64,000 nucleotides of DNA from Hybos culiciformis (Eukaryota > Arthropoda > Insecta > Diptera > Hybotidae), in the NCBI GenBank assembly GCA_964007475.1, contig OZ023274.1, positions 60,346,076-60,410,075 on the forward strand, in the 5' to 3' direction. Shown piece after piece: positions 1 to 9,369 of this stretch (positions are counted from its first letter, which is position 1; every line of letters starts with the position of its first letter). Below the pieces are notes generated by a model that saw only the letters and a program-made list of their open reading frames with translations, was not told where the DNA came from and did not search any database. Position numbers and translations under genes: made by a program.

Positions 1-1935
1 GGTTTTGAAGTTTAGCGAGAGATCTGCAAATTCGGATGTCTTTTGTGTAAGGGATTTTACTAGATTTTGATAAGTGAAATTTTTCTGTAGTGAACTAAAG
101 TTTACTTTACTGCTATTGTATATCAGCATATCTAGTGAATAATTTTTAAAGCTATATATGTTAGGGATATCATTTATATGATATTGGGTTAGGATTTCTT
201 CAATTTTTATTACTTTTTCTTGTCTACAACTGTGAATGGGTACTATTTCTATTCCTTCTGTTGTTAGGATTAAGCATTTATCTATTGTCTCTAAAGTTAC
301 ATTTGTATCTCCTTTATTGGAGACACATTTTTCAATTTTTTCGATTTTATTAATGTATGCTACTTTATTGCCTTTTGATTTAAGATGATTGTTCGTATTA
401 TTAAAATTTACCGTCAAAAATTGGAATTTTTGTTTGTAACAGGATTTACAAAGGAATAGTGAATTTTGTAAAGATTGGCATCCTGAATTTAATTGTAGTG
501 AAGGCAGGATTAAAGTAGGAAGTTTCTTCCATTGTACTTTAGTAGGAGTTGTAAAAATAAAGAAAGGGGTGGCATTCTTGTATACCAAAGTTGGGTGAGG
601 GTTAAAATTATGTGCTATCAGGTCTGTCCAATATACAATTTTTTTATTTAGAAATTCATTAATTTCGTTACATTCCTGGGTGGCAATGCATTTTCCCACC
701 CATTGATGGAGACTTAATGATCGTCTTAATGACTCAAAAATTTCTATTGATCTTGCTTGGGTATGGGCTAGGGTATTTACTACATGGCTTTTTTGCTCTA
801 ATTTCCATGTTTTAAAATTAATTATTAAATTTATTATTTGGATTGTATTTTGGGTTGTTAGGATTTTATCCTGTATATATTTTTCTATTTTTCCTTGTTG
901 GAAGTTAAGTTCTTTTAAAATTTTGTCTGTTCTTTGGAATATTTCATTTTCTTTTTTTAATTGTTGATCTACTACTGAGCTATAATGCTCAATTTCATGT
1001 TTACTATTTTCAAGATCATTTTTGAAGGTATTTAGGTCTATTTTGCAACTATTGTAGTTGAATCCCCATTTGCCTAACAATGTGAAAGTTGTACATCCTT
1101 CGGTCTCTTCTGTTTCCCTCTTTACCCTTTGAGGTATTCCTTTTATTTTTTTGTACAATTCTACTAATCCTGATAACCCGACTTCACAGAAAGAGGTTTC
1201 ACAGTCTTTGAATTCCTCTTTAAATTCAATTGAACTTACCAAAGCTATTATGGGTAGATTTTCAAAAGTTTCTGTGATTTTGATTTCATCTGTTAAAATT
1301 TCTATTTTTGGTTCTTCGCAGAACCATTCTAGTTTTAGGTCTTGTGTAAGTATAGGTTGAAGAATCCATCCTCTTAATTCAGGATATAATGAACTTAACA
1401 TTCTTACGTTAGCCTTTTCGTTGTGTGTTAGTCCTCTTCCTATTTCATTAAAATTTTTGTTATCTGGTAGTACTAAGCTTAATGGATGCTTTTTGTTATT
1501 ATTTATTGAGATTGGTGATATATTAGGAGTTAGGATGGGTGGGATTAAAATTCCGTCTTCGCATTCGTGTATTAATTCGACGTTTTTTAAAGATTTTCCA
1601 AAGATTGGGTATAATATACTATATTTTAGGATTTTTGATGCATAAATTTCCACCTCTTTTTCGTATAATGGATATATGTTTAGTTCGGTATTGTCGTATA
1701 CTGGTCGATATAGGTCTTCTATTATTACTACGCTAGTCTGTATTTTGTGTATTAATGTTAGTAATACTAGTGCCTGCCTAAGTAAGCAGTAACTACGTAG
1801 TTGACATAGAATCATTAGTAAAATTAGTGCTAGGAAAAGAGCTAATATCGATCCGGTTAAATATAAAAAATATGTTATTGGCTGTGTCATCCAGGACATC
1901 GATATCCCGATGCAGCCAAGAAAATCGTTGCACAT
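1..1935 (-). CDS. env: Env-like membrane glycoprotein of an errantivirus-like retroelement (partial, runs off window)
   Basis: An open frame of about 645 codons runs from an ATG at 1935 (further in-frame ATGs at 1905 and 1890) to the left window edge with no stop. Residues ~18-45 form a strongly hydrophobic segment, either a signal peptide or a signal anchor. A furin-type RVKR motif lies at 1117-1128 (about residue 270). A long polar, Cys-containing region follows, with several N-X-S/T sequons near 66-116. It lies downstream of pol on the same strand, where env sits in errantiviruses, and is presumably made from a spliced mRNA. I do not recognise the fusion-protein family: the residues after RVKR are polar rather than an obvious fusion peptide, so 'Env' rests on position, hydrophobic start, furin motif and sequons. 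The frame is intact within the window. Confidence 0.6.
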   Translation of the reverse strand, partial: MCNDFLGCIGISMSWMTQPITYFLYLTGSILALFLALILLMILCQLRSYCLLRQALVLLTLIHKIQTSVVIIEDLYRPVYDNTELNIYPLYEKEVEIYASKILKYSILYPIFGKSLKNVELIHECEDGILIPPILTPNISPISINNNKKHPLSLVLPDNKNFNEIGRGLTHNEKANVRMLSSLYPELRGWILQPILTQDLKLEWFCEEPKIEILTDEIKITETFENLPIIALVSSIEFKEEFKDCETSFCEVGLSGLVELYKKIKGIPQRVKRETEETEGCTTFTLLGKWGFNYNSCKIDLNTFKNDLENSKHEIEHYSSVVDQQLKKENEIFQRTDKILKELNFQQGKIEKYIQDKILTTQNTIQIINLIINFKTWKLEQKSHVVNTLAHTQARSIEIFESLRRSLSLHQWVGKCIATQECNEINEFLNKKIVYWTDLIAHNFNPHPTLVYKNATPFFIFTTPTKVQWKKLPTLILPSLQLNSGCQSLQNSLFLCKSCYKQKFQFLTVNFNNTNNHLKSKGNKVAYINKIEKIEKCVSNKGDTNVTLETIDKCLILTTEGIEIVPIHSCRQEKVIKIEEILTQYHINDIPNIYSFKNYSLDMLIYNSSKVNFSSLQKNFTYQNLVKSLTQKTSEFADLSLNFKT

Positions 1936-2185
1936 TAAGAAAAAAAAAGAATTTTATTTACCCTATATATAATTGTTTTTTTTTTTTTTTTTTTTTTTTT
2001 TTGTTTATATATATATTGTATGTATTATTTGTTTTACTTATTCTATATTTTAATTATTTTTTTTTTTTTTTAACTTAGTAATTCTACAAGAAATTCTTTT
2101 GCTTAAATTACTTACGGTTGCTAAAAATATTTTTTTTTTTTTTTATTTTTGTTTTTTTATTTTATTTTATTTTTTTTTTTGTTTT

Positions 2186-2224
<39 letters not shown>

Positions 2225-2476
2225 TTTTATGTAAATTTTTTTTGTATATATATTTTTTTTTTTATATTTTTTTTTTTATATTTTTTTTTTTATATATTTT
2301 TTTTTTACAATCTTCAAATCTTATTCTACAGAGGTTTTTGCTATGTTTACTTAAGAATTGCTTCTGTTTGCTTTTTCTTTTCACACGTATATATTTTTCC
2401 AGAATACGTTTAAGCAGGTTTTTATTATCTGCAGAGGATATTTGCTGAAAGCAAAAAAAAAATTTGTTTAAAAGAA

Positions 2477-2517
<41 letters not shown>

Positions 2518-2581
2518 TTTTAAGGATAATATACAGAAAGTTTTCGCTTTGATTATAATTTTATTAGCCAGATTTCTTATC
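1936..2581. other. T-rich low-complexity gap between pol and env
   Basis: Long T runs (for example around 1979-2000, 2187-2223 and 2480-2516) with interspersed TTTA/TATA. No gene is supported here; short plus-strand frames rich in Phe are products of the T tracts. On the element's sense strand these are A tracts. Confidence 0.7.
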
Positions 2582-3057
2582 TTAACCTTTTAGATCCTTT
2601 GCGTGGTATCTACCTATCGTGTTTTTCCCTAACAAGTCTTTAACTTCGTATATACTACCTCCTATGATTTTTAGTACTATACAGGGTATAAATTTCTTCC
2701 ATAGTTTGGCGTTGAAGTGCTTGCTAAAGTCACTTTGTGCAAAGTTTCTTCTATAGATGGTCTGGCCTATTTTAAATTTAACGTTCTTACATTTTCTATT
2801 ATATAATTTCCTGCCTTTTTCCTTAGACTTCTCTAGATTTCGTTTAACTATATCTCTTATAATTTGAAATGATCCAGGAGGAGGTAAGATTTCTATATCT
2901 TCTCCTTGGATCATATGCATTTTTCTTAGCAACTTGAATGAGCTACCGTGTGTTATCATTTGTTGCCCAAACAGAATATAGTAAGGGGACATTCCCGTTG
3001 CTTCATGTACCGTAGCGCGAAGAGCTGTGCTTATACTATCTAAGTCAGCATCCCAGT
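2582..3057 (-). CDS. pol: Integrase C-terminal part of pol, separated by a frameshift
   Basis: This segment continues the integrase in a different frame. The frame is open upstream of the first Met at 2992, through codons for an NWDADL stretch that directly follows the end of the main pol ORF, and then reads into MSPYYILFGQQ, the typical integrase segment after the catalytic core. Its end is basic and resembles the C-terminal domain of Ty3/Gypsy integrases (GRYHAKDLKG). The main pol frame stops at TAA near 3057-3059 in mid-domain, so a small indel at about 3058-3066 is the simplest explanation. It would make the integrase of this copy incomplete unless bypassed. Confidence 0.75.
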
Positions 3058-6000
3058 TATATTGCTGGTATATAAGCTCTTATGGCATTTAATATTGAAC
3101 CATTAACCCTTTCGCTTGCGTTGGCTTGAGGTGCATAAAAAGCAGTTAATTTATGCTCTATTCCGTAATTTTGAAGATAGGATTCGAAATCTTTTGATAC
3201 TAATGGAGTTCCGTTGTCACTTAGTATGCATTCCGGGCAACCGAACAAGCTGAATGCTTCATCCAAAACTTTTATAGCGTTAGCGGTTGTTGCTTTCCTA
3301 AGTGGCCGGATTATAACATATTTAGAAAAAGCATCTAATATGATAAATATGCAAGTGTTTCCTGATCTAGCTCTAGGATATGGGCCTAAAAAGTCGATAT
3401 ATAGATTTTGAAATGGTCTTGAGGGTATCGGTTTATTTCCCATAGGGGGTCTTAAAATCTGGTTGGAAGGCTTGGTTTCTTTACAGATTGTACACTTTTG
3501 TACATATTCTTTCACTTCCGTAAACATACGGGGCCAGTAATATTTAGTTCTTATTCTATAAAGTGTCTTTCCTAACCCTCCGTGTGCCGAATGTGGTGGG
3601 TCATGATTGTTCTTTATCACGTCCTTTACTAATTCCTCTGGAACCCAAAGTCTCCATAGGTTGAATTCTGACTCTTCTTGGTCTTTTCTGAACTCAACTC
3701 TTTTGAATACTTTGTTCTCTATTACTTTTAGGTCTGGTAGTCTATCCTTATTGTCTATAATGGCTTCTCGAATTTCTATGTATTTATTTGATTCGAAAGC
3801 TTCTGAGTCTAGATCTAAGTCCGGGCAGCGTAAGGTTATTTCTTCTAACCCAAATGAACGTGAGAGGGTGTCCGCTACTACATTTTTCTTTCCCGATCTG
3901 TGTTGTATATCGAATTCAAATGCCTGTAACTTTAAAGACCACCTAAAAAGTTTACCGTGATGGTCTTTGCAAGTCATTAGCCATTTAAGTGCTGCACAGT
4001 CGGTTAGTACCGTGAATTTAACCCCTTCTACATACATCCTGAATTTTTTTATGGCCTCGACAACTGCAAAGCATTCCTGCTCCGTAGCTGCCCATCTTGC
4101 TTGTGTTTCGTTAAACTTTTTCGACATGTACGCTACAGGGTGTTCTTCGTTTTCTGAGTCGTACTGGAAAATCACTGCTCCGATTCCTGATTGACTGGCA
4201 TCGGTTTGGATGAAAAATTGTTTATTATAATCCGGAGGAGCTATTACAGGTTCCGTTATTAAAATTTCTTTTATTTTTGCGAAGGCTTCTCTGGCCTCTT
4301 TTGTGAAAACAAACTTATTATTACTGTTTTTTATTTTTAAGCAGTCTGTTATGGGAGACACTATTGTTGAGTAATCCCTTATTAATCGCTGAAACCACCC
4401 GGTCATTCCTAAAAACCTTCTGGTTTGTTTTAATGATTTTGGTTCAGGATATTCAGAAATTGCTTTGATTTTCTCCGGGTCAGGTCTTGTACCATCTGCC
4501 CCTATTATATAGCCTAAATATTTTATTTCCTTTCTAAAGAATTTCGATTTTTCGACATTTATGGTGAGGTTAGCTTTTCTTAATGCATAGGCGACTTGTC
4601 TCAAGAGTTCAAAGTGACGTTCTTTAGTTTCCGTTGCGATCATTAAGTCGTCAAGGTAAACTTTTACTTCCTCTTTTAATTGTTGAGGTATTACTTTGTC
4701 CATTAGGCGGCACATTCTTTGTGCGGCGTTACAAAGTCCGAACGGCATTCTTGTATACTGGTAGAGAGGTCTACCAGGGACTGCGAAGGTCGTCTTTTCT
4801 CTTGAAACCTTTTCCAATGGGATTTGCCAAAATGCATCTTTTAAGTCTATGCTGCTTATATATTTTGTCTTATCGATTCTTGCGAGTAGTCCTTGTATAT
4901 TGGGTAATGGATATGCGTCTTTTTTTGTTAAATCGTTTACTTTTCTCGAGTCTAAGCATAAACGATTCTTCCCTGGTTTCCTTACTAGTACTACGGGAGA
5001 TGTCCACGCACTATTACTTTCTTCGATTACCCCCATTTCTAGCATCCTATCTATTTCTGCATACATAAGGTCTTGTATTGCAGGGGAGATTGGGTAATGT
5101 TTTTGTTTGACTGGTTCATTGTCCCCTGTGTCTATTATGTGTTCTTCTAGAGAGGTGCATCCTAGACCTTCCTCGGCGTATGAGGGAAACATTTTTTTAA
5201 TGGTGTCTAATTGTATTTGTTCTCTTATTGTTAGATCATGGCTATTCGGATCCGTTTCGGATATTTCATTAATTGCGTTAAAAATTTGCGGAGCTAAATC
5301 AAAGGCTTTCCAGAAGTTAACTCCAAGATAAAGTTCTTGTGATAACTTCGGGACTACATGTATTTTTAAAATTTTGGTTTTGTTTTTGAAACTTAATGGA
5401 ACTAAGATATATCCTATTATTTCAGTTTTACCGCCTGCTGCAGTTATTACTGATTCTTTAATTTTATGAAGTTTGAGATTTGTTTCTTCATCTATCCATT
5501 TCTTGTCTTTTCCTAGACAGGAGATAGATGCTCCTGAATCTAATAGTCCCATCAAGGGTTGTTCCCCTATTTTAATTCTTATATATGGTCTATTATCATC
5601 AGGGATCTGTATTATCGAGGAGAGAATCTTTTTCTTGTCGTCTTTAACCTCTGTATAATATCTGTTTTCTCTTTTTGCTCCCACTGTTCGTCTATTTGAT
5701 GTTTTCTTTTTATAAATATTTAATCTTACTTCACTTATGTTGCTAAATGTTACAATTTCTGCTCTCCTTTTATCATATCTTTGTTTTCTGATATGATAAG
5801 GAGGCCATTGTTTTCTTTCTTTAGGGGGAGCTTCGTCTATTTCTGTTCTTTGTAATATTTTTGTAACTTTGATCTCTTTTTCTTCAGTTACTTCATTTTG
5901 TTCCTTTTCTTTATTTTGCTCAATTTTTTTGTTTTCTAATAATTCTATATTTTTATTATATTTCTTTATTATATCTAAGTAATCCTTAATTTTATTTACA

Positions 6001-6134
6001 TCTAATTTTGAATTTTGGCCTTTGTCAACATCTGTGTGTGGCCTTTCCACAGACTGGGAATTTAGTTTCCCTGAAAACGAACTGCTTTGTGGCAATTTCT
6101 GCACGTTGGAGAGTATTCGTTGGGCATTCCGCAC
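3057..6134 (-). CDS. pol: Pol polyprotein of Ty3/Gypsy-type element (protease, RT, RNase H, integrase core)
   Basis: A 1,025-codon frame. After a Lys/Glu-rich N-terminus it shows an aspartic protease motif (LLDSGAS, D199), a reverse transcriptase with the first catalytic Asp at ~430 (SSIDLKDAF) and the YLDD box at 493-496, an RNase H (TDAS, then a TEQECFAVVEA helix and a LTDCAALKW segment) at about 640-760, an integrase HHCC zinc finger ending CTICKET, and a catalytic core with D (YIDFLGP), D (SDNG) and E (ASERVNG) spaced DD34E by my count. The order PR-RT-RH-IN is that of Ty3/Gypsy elements. It overlaps gag by 73 bases in the -1 frame, so it is expected to be made as Gag-Pol by frameshifting and its first ATG is probably not used. 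The frame stops inside the integrase (see the next segment at 2582-3057). Confidence 0.9.
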   Translation of the reverse strand: MRNAQRILSNVQKLPQSSSFSGKLNSQSVERPHTDVDKGQNSKLDVNKIKDYLDIIKKYNKNIELLENKKIEQNKEKEQNEVTEEKEIKVTKILQRTEIDEAPPKERKQWPPYHIRKQRYDKRRAEIVTFSNISEVRLNIYKKKTSNRRTVGAKRENRYYTEVKDDKKKILSSIIQIPDDNRPYIRIKIGEQPLMGLLDSGASISCLGKDKKWIDEETNLKLHKIKESVITAAGGKTEIIGYILVPLSFKNKTKILKIHVVPKLSQELYLGVNFWKAFDLAPQIFNAINEISETDPNSHDLTIREQIQLDTIKKMFPSYAEEGLGCTSLEEHIIDTGDNEPVKQKHYPISPAIQDLMYAEIDRMLEMGVIEESNSAWTSPVVLVRKPGKNRLCLDSRKVNDLTKKDAYPLPNIQGLLARIDKTKYISSIDLKDAFWQIPLEKVSREKTTFAVPGRPLYQYTRMPFGLCNAAQRMCRLMDKVIPQQLKEEVKVYLDDLMIATETKERHFELLRQVAYALRKANLTINVEKSKFFRKEIKYLGYIIGADGTRPDPEKIKAISEYPEPKSLKQTRRFLGMTGWFQRLIRDYSTIVSPITDCLKIKNSNNKFVFTKEAREAFAKIKEILITEPVIAPPDYNKQFFIQTDASQSGIGAVIFQYDSENEEHPVAYMSKKFNETQARWAATEQECFAVVEAIKKFRMYVEGVKFTVLTDCAALKWLMTCKDHHGKLFRWSLKLQAFEFDIQHRSGKKNVVADTLSRSFGLEEITLRCPDLDLDSEAFESNKYIEIREAIIDNKDRLPDLKVIENKVFKRVEFRKDQEESEFNLWRLWVPEELVKDVIKNNHDPPHSAHGGLGKTLYRIRTKYYWPRMFTEVKEYVQKCTICKETKPSNQILRPPMGNKPIPSRPFQNLYIDFLGPYPRARSGNTCIFIILDAFSKYVIIRPLRKATTANAIKVLDEAFSLFGCPECILSDNGTPLVSKDFESYLQNYGIEHKLTAFYAPQANASERVNGSILNAIRAYIPAI

Positions 6135-7576
6135 TTATAACAGAATACTCTCTTGTAGTTTTCTTGACAGTCCATATATCCATGTCCTGGCTTCTCACAG
6201 TTCCAGCAACGCAAGTTGTTTTCAGGTGTTGTTGGTCTTGAAGGCTGCTGTTTTACTTTAGCTGGCTCTTCATATTTCTTTTTAGTCATGTTTTGTGTTT
6301 GTTTTATAGCAGGTTGTACTGCTTCCAATTCATAATATTCGCTGTCTAGATACTCATCATACATATCGTTGTCTTCGTACTGGATTTCTTGTACTCTGTA
6401 TTTATTTCTTTCTTGACTTGGTCTTGCATACCCGCTCTCTTCACGGTATGGTCTATATGACATCTTGGTTTCTAGATTCGAGTCTATTAATCTAAATTTA
6501 GATCTCAAAGCATTCAAATTGTCTATTTCGGAGGCTTGAAGAGGTTCTTTATACTCTCTTCTTACGTTTCGTCTTATCCTGTTGGTCAGACGACGTTCAT
6601 TTAAAGGCTCGTCTAGTTTTTGATTCAGGGCATCCATTGCTTGGATAAATTCCCTCCATGTTTCGCCTTGTTTTTGTTTTCTATTTATCATTTCGGTTAA
6701 CTTGACGTCTTCGTCAACCGAGTCAGCATATTCTTCTATTAGAGCTGTTCTGAATGCCCTCCAGGTAGTATCCTCTTTGTCATGCTTTCTGAAATAGCTA
6801 AAGTACCATTTTTTAACTATAGGATCTAGAAGTTGGTGAAAATTATTAATTAGCATCCGGTCTGAAATATTGTGGTCTATTCTCTGATTGTTTACATCCT
6901 TTACGAAGTTTTCAACTTCTTCCCCGTTAAAGAATAGTCCAAACCGTTTTTTTAAATCTAGCTCACGAGTATACCGGTGCTCGTGTTCATATGCCGGATA
7001 TCTTTCTCGGTCTTCATTTCTTACCGGATTTCTACGTGTATGTCTCGGAGCTGGGGACATATCTCTAGCTCTAGTGCTAGATCTTAGTTGTGACCCTCCT
7101 GTTCTTGAGTTTCCGCTTCCTGACTCTTGTTGTCTTGCAGAAGCTTGTCTTGAATTCCTTCGCCCTTTTGTTTTTGGAATTTCTAGAGAATCTAGACTAT
7201 TTTCTCCAGGGCTAGTTGATCTTGGTCTCATTGAAGGGGTTGGTTGTTTAGACAAATAATCTGCCACAACCGGTTGGATTTTCTTCTCCAAATTCTCTAT
7301 CATGGCCATTAATTTGGTCATTGGTTCTGCTTGGTTGTTTGTTCCTTCTGGTTCTTTTTGTTGTTTTGGGAACTCATAGTTCCTAGCGGTTGATAATGGA
7401 GGCAAATTCTTTTTTGATCTTGATACTGCTTGTAGTATCTCTTCTTGCCTGTCCTTTATAAATATTGGGATATGTTCTTGTTGTTGTCTATTTGGATCTA
7501 CCCAGGTAGCCATATTCATTCCCCTGTTTGGGACTTTTTGTCTGCTTACTTTTGTATAGGTAAGCTCCTTCGTCAT
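6062..7576 (-). CDS. gag: Gag capsid-nucleocapsid frame of the errantivirus-like element
   Basis: A 504-codon frame. The N-terminal third is rich in Ser, Pro, Gln and Arg. The middle (about 205-370) looks like a retrotransposon capsid: alpha-helical, with WYFSYFRKHDKEDTTWRAF and a GETWREFIQAMDALNQ segment typical of retrotransposon gag domains. The C-terminus has a CX2CX4HX4C zinc knuckle (residues 457-470) followed by a four-cysteine CX2C-X9-CX2C motif (479-495) in place of a second standard knuckle. The first ATG at 7576 lies inside the end of the upstream ORF in the +1 frame; a later in-frame ATG also exists. This frame could be the true Gag, or the downstream part of a longer Gag. Confidence 0.8.
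   Translation of the reverse strand: MTKELTYTKVSRQKVPNRGMNMATWVDPNRQQQEHIPIFIKDRQEEILQAVSRSKKNLPPLSTARNYEFPKQQKEPEGTNNQAEPMTKLMAMIENLEKKIQPVVADYLSKQPTPSMRPRSTSPGENSLDSLEIPKTKGRRNSRQASARQQESGSGNSRTGGSQLRSSTRARDMSPAPRHTRRNPVRNEDRERYPAYEHEHRYTRELDLKKRFGLFFNGEEVENFVKDVNNQRIDHNISDRMLINNFHQLLDPIVKKWYFSYFRKHDKEDTTWRAFRTALIEEYADSVDEDVKLTEMINRKQKQGETWREFIQAMDALNQKLDEPLNERRLTNRIRRNVRREYKEPLQASEIDNLNALRSKFRLIDSNLETKMSYRPYREESGYARPSQERNKYRVQEIQYEDNDMYDEYLDSEYYELEAVQPAIKQTQNMTKKKYEEPAKVKQQPSRPTTPENNLRCWNCEKPGHGYMDCQENYKRVFCYKCGMPNEYSPTCRNCHKAVRFQGN
6065..6071 (-). promoter_or_regulatory. Candidate -1 ribosomal frameshift site GGGAAAC at the gag stop
   Basis: Read on the minus strand the gag frame ends G GGA AAC TAA, a canonical X XXY YYZ heptamer directly followed by the stop codon (6062-6064). 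Slipping back one base enters the pol frame, which is open on both sides. Downstream, TCTGTG and CACAGA can pair across an 11-base loop, 11 bases after the heptamer. The heptamer is a known type of -1 slippery sequence; use here is inferred. Confidence 0.7.
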
Positions 7577-8180
7577 TGGTGGCTGATTCGGAGTCTAATA
7601 CTGATGGTGGGACACTTATTAATTTTTTTATTGCTCCTGTATTTTTCTTTGGTTCTTCTTCCACTTCGGTTATTGATAGATCTGCGAAAGGATCCGTTAG
7701 TGTTTCTTCTATGTTTTGCTCTAGCTCGATTGTTTCTGCTCTTTTTGTGAGTAGTTTTTCTATTGCTACTACTACTACTTCTATACTGTCTTTTAGGCGT
7801 GTTAATACGTCTACTTGTTTGTTTTCCCCTTGTCCACCCCTTGAGGTAAATTCTAATATTTTACACTTGTGGTGGGTTAACCTACTTACTAAAGGTGCTA
7901 AGTTTTCTAATACAGGGGTTTCAAGCGATGCGTTTGCTTGATTAATTACTTTAAATGCTTCTTTTATGGCTTTTTCTTTCTCTTCTGTTGACCAGAGAGA
8001 ACTTTTGCCTGAGCCTGCTAGTACTCTTACGCTCGGATCTTTCGTTTCGCGCTCTAAACATTTCCTTAACTTTGTCATTGAGTTTTGGTCAGCATAGGAA
8101 ATCTGATTTCTTTCATATTCAAATTTTAATTCGTCTATTTCCAGATGTTCTGGGACGATATATAATTTATTGTCTGACAT
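7488..8180 (-). CDS. Upstream ORF of the gag region (230 aa), function not recognised
   Basis: A 230-codon frame starting at the first ATG after the leader. It is mostly charged and helical, with no cysteines arranged as a finger and no motif I recognise. It overlaps the capsid frame by 89 bases. Its position between leader and capsid suggests a matrix-like N-terminal part of Gag, either joined to the capsid frame by a +1 shift or separated from it by an old indel, or else an independent small protein. A GTAAGC within the overlap (about 7546-7551) resembles a splice donor and could serve an env mRNA, but this is weak. Confidence 0.55.
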   Translation of the reverse strand: MSDNKLYIVPEHLEIDELKFEYERNQISYADQNSMTKLRKCLERETKDPSVRVLAGSGKSSLWSTEEKEKAIKEAFKVINQANASLETPVLENLAPLVSRLTHHKCKILEFTSRGGQGENKQVDVLTRLKDSIEVVVVAIEKLLTKRAETIELEQNIEETLTDPFADLSITEVEEEPKKNTGAIKKLISVPPSVLDSESATNDEGAYLYKSKQTKSPKQGNEYGYLGRSK

Positions 8181-8620
8181 TTTTATTATGTTTTTTTTCT
8201 CTTTTATCCTTAAAATTATATTGTTTATATATATATATATCTAAATTTCAACACTGTTGTGTTCTTGACTAATATATAGGTGTGAATTCTATATTTACAG
8301 TTTGTTTGTTTTTTTTTTTTTTGTAAAAAAAAAATTTTATTTTTTTTTTGTTCTTTTAAATTTGTTAAAAAGAAATTTTTAAATTTAGGTTTGTTACCTT
8401 GAATAAAAGAATATTAAAGTTTGTTGTTTTGATTTTAAAAGAATGTTTTTTTATTTAAACTTGTTGTGTTTTTTTTTTCAATTTTTTTTTTTTTTTAGGT
8501 CCTTTTAGGTATTTGAAATGCTTCGTTGGTAGAGATAGATAAAAAATTTTTAGGGAAAGAAGAATTTTGTAGTTAGCTCTATTAAGATAGATAGTTAGAT
8601 AGCAGGAAAATAAGATTTTT

Positions 8621-8717
8621 GTTTCATTTTTGGCTGTCCACCCCAGCGTGTACAGTGTAGACCTAGCCTACATTTTCTACTGCACTCACGCTGCAAGGTG
8701 GAAAGTCAAAAGTGAAA
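8621..8717 (-). repeat. Leader hairpin H1 (long stem with conserved apical core)
   Basis: Arms of about 24 bases (8621-8644 and 8694-8717) pair with one mismatch and two G-T pairs. They enclose a core with CAGCGTG/CACGCTG and the sub-hairpin GTAGAC...GCCTAC. It is the first of four hairpins sharing the core but not the arms. CAGCGTG/CACGCTG replaces CAGCATG/CATGCTG of the other three, a paired change. Confidence 0.75.
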
Positions 8718-8737
8718 CTATATTTGATTTACAAGTT

Positions 8738-8816
8738 GTTAATTAATATCGCAGCATGTACAGTGTAGACTTATGCCTACATTTTATACTGCACTCATGC
8801 TGTACGATATTAATTG
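8738..8816 (-). repeat. Leader hairpin H2
   Basis: The outer arms AATTAATATCG and CGATATTAATT pair perfectly over 11 bases around the same core (CAGCATG...CATGCTG; inner GTAGAC...GCCTAC). The arms are unrelated in sequence to those of H1. Confidence 0.75.
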
Positions 8817-8882
8817 TATTATTTATGTATATTATTTATTTATTTATTTTATTTATTATTTTTTTATTGAAGAGAAAAAAAA

Positions 8883-8983
8883 ACATACAGTTATCCTTTT
8901 ACCTGTTCCCAGCATGTACAGGGTAGATTATATCTACTTTTTCTACTGCACTCATGCTGAGAGGTAGAAGGAGAACTGTGTAT
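8883..8983 (-). repeat. Leader hairpin H3
   Basis: Arms of about 22 bases (centred on ACAGTTATCCTTTTACCT and AGGTAGAAGGAGAACTGT) pair with a few mismatches or wobble pairs around the core. The apical stem is GTAGAT...ATCTAC, perfectly paired. Confidence 0.75.
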
Positions 8984-9026
8984 TATTAGAAATTAAGAAA
9001 GAGTTAGATAGTTTAGAGGAAAGAAT

Positions 9027-9128
9027 TTTAATATTTTCAGAAACCTCTTACCCCAGCATGTACAGGGTAGATTATATCTACTTTTTCTACTGCACTCATG
9101 CTGCAAGGTGAAAAGCTTCTTCTAATAT
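9027..9128 (-). repeat. Leader hairpin H4
   Basis: Arms starting AATATT and ending AATATT pair imperfectly around a core identical to that of H3. This is the weakest of the four outer stems. Confidence 0.65.
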
Positions 9129-9352
9129 TGTTTGGAAAAATTTCATAGAGCTAACTCTTTTTTATTTTTATTTTTATTTATGGGGTTTCGTTTTTTATAG
9201 GGTAAAACTCATTATTTATTCTCTATACTTTTTCTATATATCTATATATAAAAACTTAAGGTTGTGTAAGATTTTATTTCTCACAAAACTTGTAAAGGGC
9301 ATAGACTCTTTAAGCCTTTGCCTCTTTGAGTAGGGTATGACTCCTAGTCTTA

Positions 9353-9367
9353 CCACGTTGGGCGCCA
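9353..9367 (-). promoter_or_regulatory. Primer binding site, tRNA-Lys type
   Basis: On the minus strand TGGCGCCCAACGTGG lies two bases after the LTR end. It has the TGGCGCCCAACGTG form of gypsy/ZAM-type errantivirus PBS, which are complementary to tRNA-Lys. Confidence 0.85.
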
Positions 9368-9369
9368 TT

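Noticed and set aside
1827..2448. Plus-strand Phe-rich ORFs
   Set aside because: Translation of T tracts in low-complexity sequence.
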